From NCBI GenBank assembly GCA_050946575.1, contig JBMNVB010000010.1, positions 1 through 63,343 on the forward strand: DNA of 63,343 bases, written 5' to 3'. Below are positions 7,860 to 16,542 of this stretch, piece after piece. Source of the stretch: JALCRY01 sp050946575 (lineage in GTDB: Bacteria; Bacillota; Clostridia; Peptostreptococcales; Anaerovoracaceae). The notes beneath the pieces were generated by a model. It was not told the origin of the DNA. It saw nothing but the letters and a program-made list of their open reading frames with translations, and ran no database searches. Positions within the stretch are counted from its first letter, which is position 1; the number at the start of each line of letters is the position of its first letter. The position numbers and the translations under genes are program-made.

Positions 7860-8804
7860 TTATTTCACCTCGCTGTTCTGCCTGTGGAATGCCCTGACCT
7901 GTATGCAGTCACGGGTGATCTGCGCCGCCAGTTCCTCAACGCTGTCAAATTTCTGTTCGTCTCTGGTCTTTTTTATGAATTCGACGCGGATCTGTTTGCC
8001 GTATAGTTCCTTATCGAAATTAAAAATATGTGTCTCTACATTCTTATTATACTCCCCTATTGTCGGTTTGACACCTACATTTGTTATACTCGGGTATATT
8101 TTTTTGTTATATATGCAGTAGGTGGCGTAAACGCCGTTCGAAGGCGTCACCATGGCAGGGTCGAGCGTCAGGTTGGATGTCGGGAATCCGATAGTCCTTC
8201 CGAGCTTGTTTCCGACTACGACCGTCCCGCCGATGGAGTATCTCCTGCCGAGCAGTTTATTGCATTTTTCAATGTTTCCCTCGGCAATGCACTGACGTAT
8301 GAGCGTCGAGCTGACGACTTCCCCGTCTACCCGGTACGGAGGGATGATGTGCAGACCGAACTCGCATTTTACCGCGGCTTCGAGCAGGAGCTCAAGGTCT
8401 CCCGCTCCCATATACCCGAATCTATAATTGAACCCGCAGCAAAGTTCTTTCATGTGGAATTTCCCTATCAGGATATCCCCGATGAAGTCGTACGCGCTCG
8501 TCTTCTGTATCTCTTCGGTGAACGGGATATTAAAAAGATAATCCACGCCCATATCCTCTATGAGCCTGAATTTATCTTCCGTCGTGACTATTTTCTTAAT
8601 GACATTCTCACCCGCCATCACGTTTTTCGGATGCTGGGCGAATGTGAACACAGCGCTCTTGTGACCTGCTATGCCTGCCGTTTTCACAGTATTTTCTATT
8701 ATCTCGCGGTGGCCCCTGTGCACGCCGTCAAAATTGCCGACAGAGACCGCCGTGCTTTCGATATTGCTTCTTTCGATTTCTTCCAGTGAGTTAAAAATCT
8801 TCAT
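7860..8804 (-). CDS. ribF: Bifunctional riboflavin kinase / FAD synthetase
   Basis: RibF converts riboflavin to FMN and then FAD in the cytoplasm. The 314-residue protein has the N-terminal nucleotidyltransferase signature SVGNFDGVHRGH, an STLIRQ segment at the domain junction, and the C-terminal riboflavin kinase domain with TIGFPTSNL and the ETHIFNFD motif. It follows truB as in many Firmicutes. The stop overlaps the ribosome binding region of the next gene, coupling it to the catabolic cassette. Confidence 0.96.
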   Translation of the reverse strand: MKIFNSLEEIERSNIESTAVSVGNFDGVHRGHREIIENTVKTAGIAGHKSAVFTFAQHPKNVMAGENVIKKIVTTEDKFRLIEDMGVDYLFNIPFTEEIQKTSAYDFIGDILIGKFHMKELCCGFNYRFGYMGAGDLELLLEAAVKCEFGLHIIPPYRVDGEVVSSTLIRQCIAEGNIEKCNKLLGRRYSIGGTVVVGNKLGRTIGFPTSNLTLDPAMVTPSNGVYATYCIYNKKIYPSITNVGVKPTIGEYNKNVETHIFNFDKELYGKQIRVEFIKKTRDEQKFDSVEELAAQITRDCIQVRAFHRQNSEVK

Positions 8805-8824
8805 TTCCGCTTCCGTTTCCTGAT

Positions 8825-9763
8825 CTACAGGCAGACATTGAATATCTTGTGAGCCTTCAGCGACGAGCCGTCGCCGCTCATCAATGCAGTGCCTATGAAC
8901 TTCCCTTCATGATACATATTATACATGCGGTCGCATTCCGACGCTTTTTCGACCCGGACCGCATCCGCGTCTATGATCTTCCCGTTTATCAGATCACGGG
9001 CCGTCTCCCTGTCCATTTCGGCTCTTCCGAAATAGACGAGCGGATAATCCGGACTCTTCATGATGCCGAATATCTCCTCGGCGCTCATATTCTTCAGCTC
9101 GTCCATCGTGATCGAATTCTCTATCCTGAAGACTCCGCTCCTGAGACGGACAAGCCCGGACATGCACGCTCCGCAGCCGAGCGCCTCCCCTATGTCATTG
9201 CACAGGCTCCGCATATAAGTGCCCTTCGAGCATTCGACTCCGAACGTTACGTCGTCGCCGACCCTGCTCAGAAATGTCGATGAATATATCGTGACCTTCC
9301 TCGGGGATATGCTGACCTTCTCGCCGGCCCGCGCGTAGTCGTAAAGATGTCTTCCTTTGACCTTGATAGCCGAATATACGGGCGGCACCTGCTCGATGAC
9401 TCCGGTGAACTTCTCGAGAGCCTGCTTTATTTCGGATTTGTTCACTCCCGGCTCCGTCCTGCCGGTCTCATTTCCCCAGATGTCCATGGTATCCGTCGTC
9501 ACGCCGAGCCTCATCGTACATCTGTAATCCTTCGTATCGCCGCCGAGATATTCCATGATCCTCGTGGCGCTTCCGATGCATATCGGAAGGACTCCCTCCG
9601 CCATCGGGTCGAGTGTTCCGGCATGCCCGATTTTCTTTATGCCTGTCAGCCGCCTCAGGACCTGTACGCAGTCATGCGACGTATAATGCGCGGGTTTGTT
9701 CAGTATCACGATACCGCTCGGGCGGTGATCGTTGATATGTGCGTTATTCGTATCCGAGCTCAC
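8825..9763 (-). CDS. truB: tRNA pseudouridine(55) synthase
   Basis: TruB makes the universal pseudouridine 55 in the T-loop of tRNAs. The 312-residue sequence has GIVILNKPAHYTSHDCV, the catalytic motif HAGTLDPMAEGVL with the nucleophilic Asp, and SAIKVKGRHLYDYAR. A PUA-like C-terminal region follows. The start overlaps the end of the DHH phosphoesterase gene by about 20 nt, consistent with one operon. Confidence 0.96.
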   Translation of the reverse strand: MSSDTNNAHINDHRPSGIVILNKPAHYTSHDCVQVLRRLTGIKKIGHAGTLDPMAEGVLPICIGSATRIMEYLGGDTKDYRCTMRLGVTTDTMDIWGNETGRTEPGVNKSEIKQALEKFTGVIEQVPPVYSAIKVKGRHLYDYARAGEKVSISPRKVTIYSSTFLSRVGDDVTFGVECSKGTYMRSLCNDIGEALGCGACMSGLVRLRSGVFRIENSITMDELKNMSAEEIFGIMKSPDYPLVYFGRAEMDRETARDLINGKIIDADAVRVEKASECDRMYNMYHEGKFIGTALMSGDGSSLKAHKIFNVCL

Positions 9764-10715
9764 TTAGAGCGTCCTCCTTTATGACCTTGAGTGCGTTCTC
9801 GAGAGTATCCTCTATCGTGCATCCCGCGGCGCGCACGTGCCCGCCGCCGCCGTGTATGGAGGCAATGCGCGAAACATCGCCCTTTTCTTTCGATCTCATC
9901 GTGGCCTTTATTTTCCGCGGCGCGTTTTCCTTCATGATAATGGCTATCTGGACTCCGCGCACCGCGCGCAGATCATCTATTATCCCCTCGCTGTCCTCCA
10001 TGGTGCAGCCGGTCTCCCTCAGCATTTCCTGAGATACATATGAGACCGCGAGCTGCCCGCCGGCAAGGAATTCCACGGCGCCGAATATCTTTGACTTCAG
10101 ATGAAGTTTCTGCGGCTTCTCGTTTTCATAGATCTGTATGCTGATCTTATTGCTGTCGAGTCCCCTGTCATAAAGTTCCGCCGCGATCTCGTGACAGCGC
10201 TTCGTCGTATTCGAATACTGGAAATTCCCTGTATCGGTCGTTATGCCGGCGAATATGGATTCCGCGACCGGCTTCGTTATCTCAAAGCCGCCTTCCTTCA
10301 GCATCAGATACATGAGCTCCGATGTCGCCGCCGCTGCAGGGTCTATATAGTTGAGATCACAGAACGGGTCGCTCGTCATATGATGATCGATGCATATCTT
10401 CAGCCCGCCCGTGCTGAATTTCCCGGCGCGTTCCGGGAATCTTCCCGTATCCCCGACGTCAAGACAGATGCATATGTCCGGATCCTTTATTATATCCTGG
10501 TCATATGTGCAGTAGCCTCTGTCCAGAAATTCAAGATTATCCGGGATCTTGTCCTCGATGAGGACATGCGCTTCCTTGCCGGCGCCGCGCAGCGCCTCGC
10601 ACAGCGCGCCCGAAGAACCTATCGCGTCCCCGTCCATGAGAATGTGCGTGAATATGAGGACCGACTCCGCTTCTTTCAGTTTTTCCGCTATTTCAGTGAA
10701 CGAATTATTTTCCAT
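9744..10715 (-). CDS. nrnA: DHH/DHHA1 phosphoesterase (NrnA-like oligoribonuclease / pAp phosphatase)
   Basis: Family members degrade 2-5-nt RNAs (nanoRNA) and dephosphorylate pAp; some hydrolyse cyclic-dinucleotide products such as pGpG and pApA. The 323-residue protein has the DHH metal motifs MDGDAIGSSGAL, DVGDTG and CIDHHMTSD, and a DHHA1 domain ending GGGGHVRAAGCTI. It sits between rbfA and truB, the normal Firmicute position. The presence of a c-di-GMP riboswitch in the window makes a role in linear dinucleotide turnover worth noting, as inference. Confidence 0.92.
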   Translation of the reverse strand: MENNSFTEIAEKLKEAESVLIFTHILMDGDAIGSSGALCEALRGAGKEAHVLIEDKIPDNLEFLDRGYCTYDQDIIKDPDICICLDVGDTGRFPERAGKFSTGGLKICIDHHMTSDPFCDLNYIDPAAAATSELMYLMLKEGGFEITKPVAESIFAGITTDTGNFQYSNTTKRCHEIAAELYDRGLDSNKISIQIYENEKPQKLHLKSKIFGAVEFLAGGQLAVSYVSQEMLRETGCTMEDSEGIIDDLRAVRGVQIAIIMKENAPRKIKATMRSKEKGDVSRIASIHGGGGHVRAAGCTIEDTLENALKVIKEDALSELGYE

Positions 10716-11100
10716 CTGCTCCGTCTTCCTTCATTACTCTGTCGAGCACTTCCTCCATGTGGCTTCCGTACTCGAAAGAGTTGTCCGACTTGAACGTAAG
10801 CTCCGGTATCTTGCGCAGCTTTATCTTTTTGTTTATCTCGCGCTTTATCAGACCCTTCGCGCTGTCCAGCCCTTCGAGAACATCCTGCTTCAAAAGAGCC
10901 TGCTCGTCTTTCGGGAGATCCGGATCCGTTGAAAAAACGGTTATATACACAGTCGCATAACTCGAATCTCCCGACACTTCCACGTCAGTGACGCTGACAA
11001 GCCCGTCAATGCGCGGATCTTTCAGTTCCCTGAGCAGCATATCGCTGATGATTTTCTTGATTTCTTCACCGAGCCTGCCCGGCCTGTACGATCTGCCCAT
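10705..11100 (-). CDS. rbfA: Ribosome-binding factor A
   Basis: RbfA helps mature the 16S rRNA 5' end and the 30S head-body neck. The 131-residue product has the type II KH-like fold signature, with EEIKKIISDMLLRELKDPRI near the N-terminus and VSVTDVEVSGDSSYATVYITV following. It lies 2 bp after infB and overlaps nrnA by 11 nt, so it is part of the nusA-infB operon. Confidence 0.96.
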   Translation of the reverse strand: MGRSYRPGRLGEEIKKIISDMLLRELKDPRIDGLVSVTDVEVSGDSSYATVYITVFSTDPDLPKDEQALLKQDVLEGLDSAKGLIKREINKKIKLRKIPELTFKSDNSFEYGSHMEEVLDRVMKEDGADGK

Positions 11101-11102
11101 TA

Positions 11103-13943
11103 TTATTTCCTTTCGACTTCCTGCATTTCATAACATTCGATAATGTCGCCCTCTTTGATATCGTTGTAGTTTTCTATCCCGATACCGCATTCGTAGCCCT
11201 GGACGACTTCCTTCGCGTCGTCCTTGTACCTCTTCAGCGACGAGATCTTTCCCTCATGGATAACGATGCCGTCCCTTACAAGTCTCACGGATGCGTTCCT
11301 CACGATCTTCCCGTTCGTGACATACGCTCCGCCGACCACGCCGACGTCAGGCACCTTGAACGTATCTCTGATCTCGCATTCTCCGAGCACGACCTCTTCG
11401 AATTCCGGATCGAGCATGCCCTTGATCGCATTCTCGACGTCGTCGATGATGTTATATATAACAGTATATGTCTTTATCTGTACATGTTCGCGGTCCGCGG
11501 CGGCCTTTACGGCTGCGCTCGGCCTTACATTGAAGCCGATGATGATCGCGTTCGAAGTCCCCGCGAGGATCACGTCGGATTCGGTGATCGCACCGACGCC
11601 CGCGTGGATGATCTTCACCTTGACTTCATCGTTCGACAGCTTTTCAAGCGAAGTCTGCACGGCTCCCACGGAACCCATGACGTCCGCCTTGATGACGAGA
11701 TCCAGTTCCTTCGTCTCGCCTTCCTGTATCTTCTGGAACAGTTCCTCGAGAGTGCTGGAAGACGTCCTCGCCATTACTTCCTCTCTCTGCTTCTCGGCGC
11801 GTCTTTCGGCGATCTCCTTGGCCTTCTTGTCATTACTCACGGCATTGAATGTATCGCCCGCCATCGGCACGTCGTTCAGTCCGAGCACTTCCACAGGGGT
11901 GGCCGGTCCGGCCTTCCTGATAGTCTTGCCCTTGTAGTCCGTCATGCGCCTGATCCTGCCGGAGCATGTGCCCGCGACAATAGACTGGCCCGCTTTCAGC
12001 GTGCCGTTCATCACGAGCAGCGTCGCCACAGTACCTTTTGCCTTGTCAAGCCTTGCTTCTATGACATTTCCCATCGCGAGCCTGTCCGGGTTCGCCTTGA
12101 GTTCCAGCACTTCGGCCTGCAGGAGGATCATCTCGAGCAGGTTCTTTATGCCTTCACCGGTCTTCGCCGAAACAGGGACGCAGATAGTGTCGCCGCCCCA
12201 GTCCTCGACAAGCACACCGTGCTCGGCAAGGTCCTGTTTCACCTTGTCCGGGTTCGCTCCCGGCTTGTCCATCTTGTTCATAGCGACGATGATCGGGACT
12301 CCGGCAGCCTTCGCATGGCTGATAGACTCCACCGTCTGAGGCATAACGCTGTCGTCCGCGGCAACGACGAGCACCGCGATATCCGTGATATCCGCGCCTC
12401 TCGCTCTCATGGCCGTGAACGCTTCATGTCCCGGCGTGTCGAGGAATACTATCTTCTTCCCGTCGACCTCTACTTCCGATGCGCCTATATGCTGCGTGAT
12501 GCCTCCGGATTCCTTGTCCGTAACATTCGTGTTCCTGATAGCGTCGAGCAGAGACGTCTTTCCGTGGTCCACGTGCCCCATGACCGTGATCACAGGCGGG
12601 CGGGGCTTCAGGTCTTTCTCCCTGTCCTCGAATGTCTCGAGGCCCTCGTCCTCCTCTTCATCTTCGACACGGCCTATGACGACATTTATTCCGAGTTCGT
12701 CCGCCAGAGTCGCGACAGTTACATCATCAATATTCTGATTCTGGTTCGCGACGACTCCCATACTGAGAAGCGTCATTATGACTTTCGATATCGACACGCC
12801 CGTCTGCTCGCAGAATCCCGCGATAGTGATAGGCACGTCTATTACCTTCGTGCCGACCGGCAGTGCTTCTTCTTCCGGCTGCGGAATGTCCTCCTCGTGC
12901 GTCTTCTTCACATGCTTGCCGCGCGTCTTTTTCTCAAGGGACCTGCCCTTGAGATTTTTCTCGCGCTTCTCTTCTATCTTGCTGAATTTATCGAATTCGC
13001 GTTCTTTCTTCTTCTTTTTCTTGCGGCCCCCGCCGTGAGCGGGCGCTTCCGACTCCGCCGGAGCCTGCGCTCTCCTCTTGCTTCTGCGTTCCTCCGCCTT
13101 CGCCTTTTCCTCTTCTTCTCTCTTCTTCTTCGCGGCCGCGCGCTTTTCCTTCGCAGCCTTTTCCTCGGCCTTCACCTGCTCCGCGGTCTTGATGATCTTT
13201 ATCTTCTGAGGGGCGATGCCGTTCCTTCTGGCATTTCCTCCGGCTGCGGACTTCTTTTCGGCTTTGGCCGGTTTTTCCTCTTTCTTCTCTGCGGCCTTCT
13301 TCTCCGGAGCCGCCTTTTCTTCCTTCTTTCCGGCGGTTTTCTTCTCCGCTTCCTTTGCGGCGGCCGGCTCTTCGGCCTTCGGCGCGGTCTCTTCCTTCTT
13401 TACCTGCTCCGGCTCCGGCTTTTCCTCGGTTTTTTCCGCCTTTGCGGCCTCCCCGGCCTTCTTCGCGGCTTCTTCCGCCATCTTTGCAGCCTCTTCAGCC
13501 TGCGCGGCTTTCGCGGCCTCGAGTTCTTCCTTTTCCTTTTCGGCTTTCGTCACCCGCTTCGGGACCGCTTTCCCGATAGGCGGCCTGTGAGCGGCGGATT
13601 CCGACTTTCCCATCGGTCTTCCGATAGGCGCCTTCCTCTGCTGAGGCTTTGCGCTTTCGTCCTTTTTCACCGCTGCGGCAGCCGGCGCCTTCTTAGGCTT
13701 CCTCTCCGCGACCCTGGCGGCCTTTACCGTGACCTTCTTCGAGCCGTCGTCTTTTTTCACTATCTTGCTCTCGGCGTCCTTCGCCCGGCCCGCAAGAATA
13801 TTATTCTTGAGAGTCCTGCTGTCCTCATCCGACATGGAACTGTTTACTGTCTTCACTTCTATCCCGACTGCCTTCGCCTTTTCGACGAGCACCTTCGCTT
13901 CTACATTCAGTTCCTCCGCCAGATCCTTTATCTTCACTGTCAT
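11103..13943 (-). CDS. infB: Translation initiation factor IF-2
   Basis: IF-2 is the GTPase that places initiator tRNA on the 30S subunit and drives subunit joining. I start it at 13943 (MTVKIKDLAEELNV), where GGGAGGTG precedes the ATG; this ATG overlaps the stop of the preceding gene by one base. The 946-residue protein has an N-terminal IF2-N motif, a long Lys/Ala/Glu-rich linker to about residue 350, then G domain motifs GHVDHGKTSL, DTPGHEAF, NKMDKPGAN and SAKTGEG, and the C-terminal fMet-tRNA binding domains. The opposite strand carries a 1207-codon open frame that is only a shadow of this linker. Confidence 0.97.
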   Translation of the reverse strand: MTVKIKDLAEELNVEAKVLVEKAKAVGIEVKTVNSSMSDEDSRTLKNNILAGRAKDAESKIVKKDDGSKKVTVKAARVAERKPKKAPAAAAVKKDESAKPQQRKAPIGRPMGKSESAAHRPPIGKAVPKRVTKAEKEKEELEAAKAAQAEEAAKMAEEAAKKAGEAAKAEKTEEKPEPEQVKKEETAPKAEEPAAAKEAEKKTAGKKEEKAAPEKKAAEKKEEKPAKAEKKSAAGGNARRNGIAPQKIKIIKTAEQVKAEEKAAKEKRAAAKKKREEEEKAKAEERRSKRRAQAPAESEAPAHGGGRKKKKKKEREFDKFSKIEEKREKNLKGRSLEKKTRGKHVKKTHEEDIPQPEEEALPVGTKVIDVPITIAGFCEQTGVSISKVIMTLLSMGVVANQNQNIDDVTVATLADELGINVVIGRVEDEEEDEGLETFEDREKDLKPRPPVITVMGHVDHGKTSLLDAIRNTNVTDKESGGITQHIGASEVEVDGKKIVFLDTPGHEAFTAMRARGADITDIAVLVVAADDSVMPQTVESISHAKAAGVPIIVAMNKMDKPGANPDKVKQDLAEHGVLVEDWGGDTICVPVSAKTGEGIKNLLEMILLQAEVLELKANPDRLAMGNVIEARLDKAKGTVATLLVMNGTLKAGQSIVAGTCSGRIRRMTDYKGKTIRKAGPATPVEVLGLNDVPMAGDTFNAVSNDKKAKEIAERRAEKQREEVMARTSSSTLEELFQKIQEGETKELDLVIKADVMGSVGAVQTSLEKLSNDEVKVKIIHAGVGAITESDVILAGTSNAIIIGFNVRPSAAVKAAADREHVQIKTYTVIYNIIDDVENAIKGMLDPEFEEVVLGECEIRDTFKVPDVGVVGGAYVTNGKIVRNASVRLVRDGIVIHEGKISSLKRYKDDAKEVVQGYECGIGIENYNDIKEGDIIECYEMQEVERK

Positions 13944-14278
13944 CAGAACACCTCCCTTTCTCTGCCTGCTTTTCCCTCTCTGCCGTCGATCTCCTTCATT
14001 ATCGACTCCGCAAACTGTCTGTCCGTTATCCCGAATACACACCGGCCGGGCGACCCGACCGCCTTCGAGAGCGTTTCGCTGCTCCCGTATATCCTGCACG
14101 GAACGCCTGCGCGCTCCGCCGCGCGTTTCACCTTTTCCGCGCTTCCTTCCGCGGTATCTTCAGTGATAATGATCAATGCGAGTTTTCCGCGTTTCATTTT
14201 GCTTTCGCACGTTCCCGCGCCCGCGACGAGGTTCCGTGATCTGGCCGCGAATCCCATCAGTGTCTCAGGTCCCGCCAT
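13943..14278 (-). CDS. ylxQ: L7Ae-family RNA-binding protein (YlxQ-like)
   Basis: This is a small K-turn-binding type protein of 111 residues. It shows the family pattern RSRNLVAGAGTCESKMKRGK, LALIITEDT and the C-terminal VFGITDRQFAESIM helix. It is nested between ylxR and infB with overlaps at both ends, the standard Firmicute order. Its cellular role is not well defined. Confidence 0.9.
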   Translation of the reverse strand: MAGPETLMGFAARSRNLVAGAGTCESKMKRGKLALIIITEDTAEGSAEKVKRAAERAGVPCRIYGSSETLSKAVGSPGRCVFGITDRQFAESIMKEIDGREGKAGREREVF

Positions 14279-14537
14279 TTCCGGTCACCTCCTCTATTAT
14301 CCTTCCGATATCATCATCAGAGATCCCCGTCCCGAACGAGCGCTGCAGCGATCTTCGCTTTTTTGCCTTTTCACAGCACGCGGGGTCCGGACACAGATAT
14401 ACGCCCCGTCCCGGCGCCTTTCCGTCCCGGTCCACGATAATACGCTCTCCGTCCTTCGCAAGACGTACAAGTTCTTTCTGCGGGCGCGACCTTCCGCACC
14501 CGACGCATTTTCTCATGGGGATCTTTTTCTGCTTCAC
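14265..14537 (-). CDS. rnpM: YlxR-family RNA-binding protein (RnpM-type)
   Basis: The 90-residue product has the DUF448 signature MRKCVGCGRSRPQKELVRLA, a GRGVYLCPDPACCEKAKKRRSL nucleic-acid-binding patch and a basic surface. Family members bind RNA, and in B. subtilis the protein was reported to bind and modulate RNase P. It overlaps nusA and ylxQ by a few bases, showing tight coupling in the nusA-infB operon. Confidence 0.93.
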   Translation of the reverse strand: MKQKKIPMRKCVGCGRSRPQKELVRLAKDGERIIVDRDGKAPGRGVYLCPDPACCEKAKKRRSLQRSFGTGISDDDIGRIIEEVTGNGGT

Positions 14538-15817
14538 TTCTCTTCTGTTTCCTCAGCTTCCTCCGCGGTCTCTTCCGCTTCTTCATCCATCTCTTCCGCA
14601 GGCTCCTCCGCGGCTTCGGTCTCTTCCGCGGTCTCTTCCTCAGCGGCTTCTTCCGCCGCTTCATCCGTCTCTTCCGCAGGCATCTCCGCGGCTTCCGCCG
14701 CTTCCTCCGCATCGATTTCCTCAGGCGCTTCCTGCATCTCTTCGCCTTCTTCGATGATAGTTCCCTCGGCCTGCATCTCTTCCATCTGTGTATGGCTCTT
14801 TATGTCTATCTTCCAGCCGGATATCTTCGCCGCGAGGCGGACGTTCTGGCCGGATTTTCCTATCGCGAGCGACAGCTGATAGTCAGGTACGACAACAGTC
14901 GCGATCTTCTCATCATCCGTCTCGTCGAGCGCGACACTTTCGACCTTTGCCGGCGAAAGGACATTCGCGATCAGCTCGAACGGATCCTCGCTCCAGTTGA
15001 TGATATCTATCTTCTCGTTCCCGAGTTCATCCACGACGGCCTGCACCCTGCTCCCGCGGGATCCTACACACGCTCCCACAGGATCTACGTCCTCGTCGTT
15101 CGTCCATACGGTCATCTTAGTTCTGGACCCGGCCTCGCGGGCGATGCTCTTTATCTCGACGATACCGTCTTCTATCTCGGGCACTTCCTGCTCGAACAGC
15201 TTCTCAACGAATTCCGGACATGCGCGCGACAGCACGATTTCCGGGCCTCTGCTCGACGATCTTACCTCTTTCACATAGACCTTTATCCTGTCCTGCGGAC
15301 GGAAGCGCTCTCCCTTTATCTGCTCCCTGAGCGCGAGCTTCCCTTCCGCGCGGCCCAGGCTGACGAATATGTTCTGACCGATGATCCGGCTGACCTTTCC
15401 GGTCACGATCTCTCCGATCTTGTCCTTGAAATCCTCAACGATGATGCCGCGTTCCGCTTCGCGGATCCTCTGGACGATGACCTGCTTCGCGGTCTGCGCC
15501 GCGATCCTGCTGAAGTCGTCCGGCTTCACCTGATATTCCACGACGTCGCCCACTTCGTACGCAGGATCTATTTCCTGCGCCTCGGCGAGCGAGATCTCCG
15601 TATTAACGTCCTCGACCTCGTCCACGACGTCCATCCTCATATACACATTGATGTCGCCTTCCTCCGGATCGATCTCGACGTCGACATTGCTGTCTTTCCC
15701 GTAATTCTTTTTATACGCCGAAAGAAGCGCCTGCTCTATCGCATCGAACAGTACCTCGCGCGGGATGCCCTTTTCCTGTTCGACCTGCTCTATGGCCTCG
15801 ATAAATTGTTCGTTCAT
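14534..15817 (-). CDS. nusA: Transcription elongation/termination factor NusA with acidic tail
   Basis: NusA binds RNA polymerase and nascent RNA and controls pausing and termination. The N-terminal domain, an S1 domain (IGEIVTGKVSRIIGQNIFVSLG) and two KH domains (VGACVGSRGSRVQAVVDEL; LAIGKSGQNVRLAAKISGW) are intact to about residue 355. The last ~70 residues are almost only Glu, Ala, Thr and Asp in EEAAEE-like repeats, probably disordered and strongly negative. Most Firmicute NusA proteins are shorter (about 370) and lack this tail. It sits after rimP as usual. Confidence 0.96.
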   Translation of the reverse strand: MNEQFIEAIEQVEQEKGIPREVLFDAIEQALLSAYKKNYGKDSNVDVEIDPEEGDINVYMRMDVVDEVEDVNTEISLAEAQEIDPAYEVGDVVEYQVKPDDFSRIAAQTAKQVIVQRIREAERGIIVEDFKDKIGEIVTGKVSRIIGQNIFVSLGRAEGKLALREQIKGERFRPQDRIKVYVKEVRSSSRGPEIVLSRACPEFVEKLFEQEVPEIEDGIVEIKSIAREAGSRTKMTVWTNDEDVDPVGACVGSRGSRVQAVVDELGNEKIDIINWSEDPFELIANVLSPAKVESVALDETDDEKIATVVVPDYQLSLAIGKSGQNVRLAAKISGWKIDIKSHTQMEEMQAEGTIIEEGEEMQEAPEEIDAEEAAEAAEMPAEETDEAAEEAAEEETAEETEAAEEPAEEMDEEAEETAEEAEETEEK

Positions 15818-15839
15818 CTTTTCCTCCTGACACCGCGGC

Positions 15840-16325
15840 TCAGAATATGACCGCCAGTTTCGTTTTCGCTATGTTATCTTTCGGCAGCGCCAGCGTCTCT
15901 CCGCTGTCATCCTTTATGACAATGCCGTTCTCATCCGCCTCTTCGAGGACGCCTGTAACGCTCTTCGTCCCGTTCACCGGCCGGTACAGACTCACGTCCA
16001 CCACGCGTCCCGTGTACCGCCTGTAATGCTCCTGCGTCACGAGCTCGCGGTCCATGCCCGGTGAGCTCACGACCAGATAGTATTTCTGCGGGATCATGCC
16101 TTCTTCATCGAGACGGTCGCTCAGATATCTGCTGACTTTCTCGCAGTCGTCCGTTCCGACGTACCGCTCATCCTCTCCGGGCTCCTGCACCTTGTCGATA
16201 TATACGCGAAGATACATATCCCTGCCTTCCTTGCCGTACTCGACGTTGTACAGTTCGAGCCCCTCGTCCTCAAGATAGCCCGTCAGCAGATCCGCGACCC
16301 TGTCCCGGATCTTCTTCTTTGCCAT
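15840..16325 (-). CDS. rimP: Ribosome maturation factor RimP
   Basis: RimP assists 30S assembly. The 161-residue protein contains YLRVYIDK, the VSSPGMDRELVTQEHYRRYTGRVV segment between the two domains and the C-terminal SH3-like barrel. I place the start at 16325 (MAKKKIRD), with GGAG upstream, rather than an ATG four codons earlier. It is the first gene of the nusA-infB operon and is preceded by a 5' hairpin and a good promoter. Confidence 0.94.
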   Translation of the reverse strand: MAKKKIRDRVADLLTGYLEDEGLELYNVEYGKEGRDMYLRVYIDKVQEPGEDERYVGTDDCEKVSRYLSDRLDEEGMIPQKYYLVVSSPGMDRELVTQEHYRRYTGRVVDVSLYRPVNGTKSVTGVLEEADENGIVIKDDSGETLALPKDNIAKTKLAVIF

Positions 16326-16342
16326 ATGCCGCTCCATAAAAT

Positions 16343-16368
16343 ACGGAGTGCCTTTTAAAGCACTCCGG
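16343..16368 (-). promoter_or_regulatory. 5' leader hairpin of the rimP-nusA operon
   Basis: On the minus strand CGGAGTGC, an AT-rich loop and GCACTCCG form a perfect 8-bp stem between promoter and rimP start. It is followed by TATTTTATGG, so it may act as a weak attenuator or a NusA-responsive pause hairpin; the latter is inference. Confidence 0.45.
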
Positions 16369-16397
16369 TCATACAGTACTAGTAATAATACACTGTT

Positions 16398-16426
16398 ATA
16401 ATAACACGGGCCTGCGGATATTGCAA
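16398..16426 (-). promoter_or_regulatory. Promoter of the rimP-nusA-infB operon
   Basis: On the minus strand TTGCAA (16426-16421), a 17-nt spacer and TATTAT (16403-16398) form a sigma-A promoter. It is divergent from the coaBC promoter, and a GCATTGAT octamer (16441-16448) lies between the two -35 boxes. Confidence 0.7.
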
Positions 16427-16454
16427 TTACAAGTTTCGGGGCATTGATAAATTG

Positions 16455-16483
16455 TTGATAAACGCGCTGTGTTCGGGTAAAAT
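16455..16483 (+). promoter_or_regulatory. Promoter of coaBC
   Basis: TTGATA (16455-16460), a 17-nt spacer and TAAAAT (16478-16483). The start codon is 60 nt downstream. The octamer GCATTGAT ends 6 nt upstream of the -35 box. Confidence 0.75.
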
Positions 16484-16542
16484 ATTATTGATTTTCCGGC
16501 GGCAATGCGCCGCTCCCTGTTTATGGATATTCGGAGGAAAGT

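Noticed and set aside
11256..14879. A 1207-codon open frame on the plus strand across infB and nusA
   Set aside because: It is the complement of the Lys/Ala/Glu-rich IF-2 linker and G domain, has no ribosome binding site and its translation is Arg/Leu/Phe low complexity. infB, ylxQ, ylxR and nusA on the other strand are certain.
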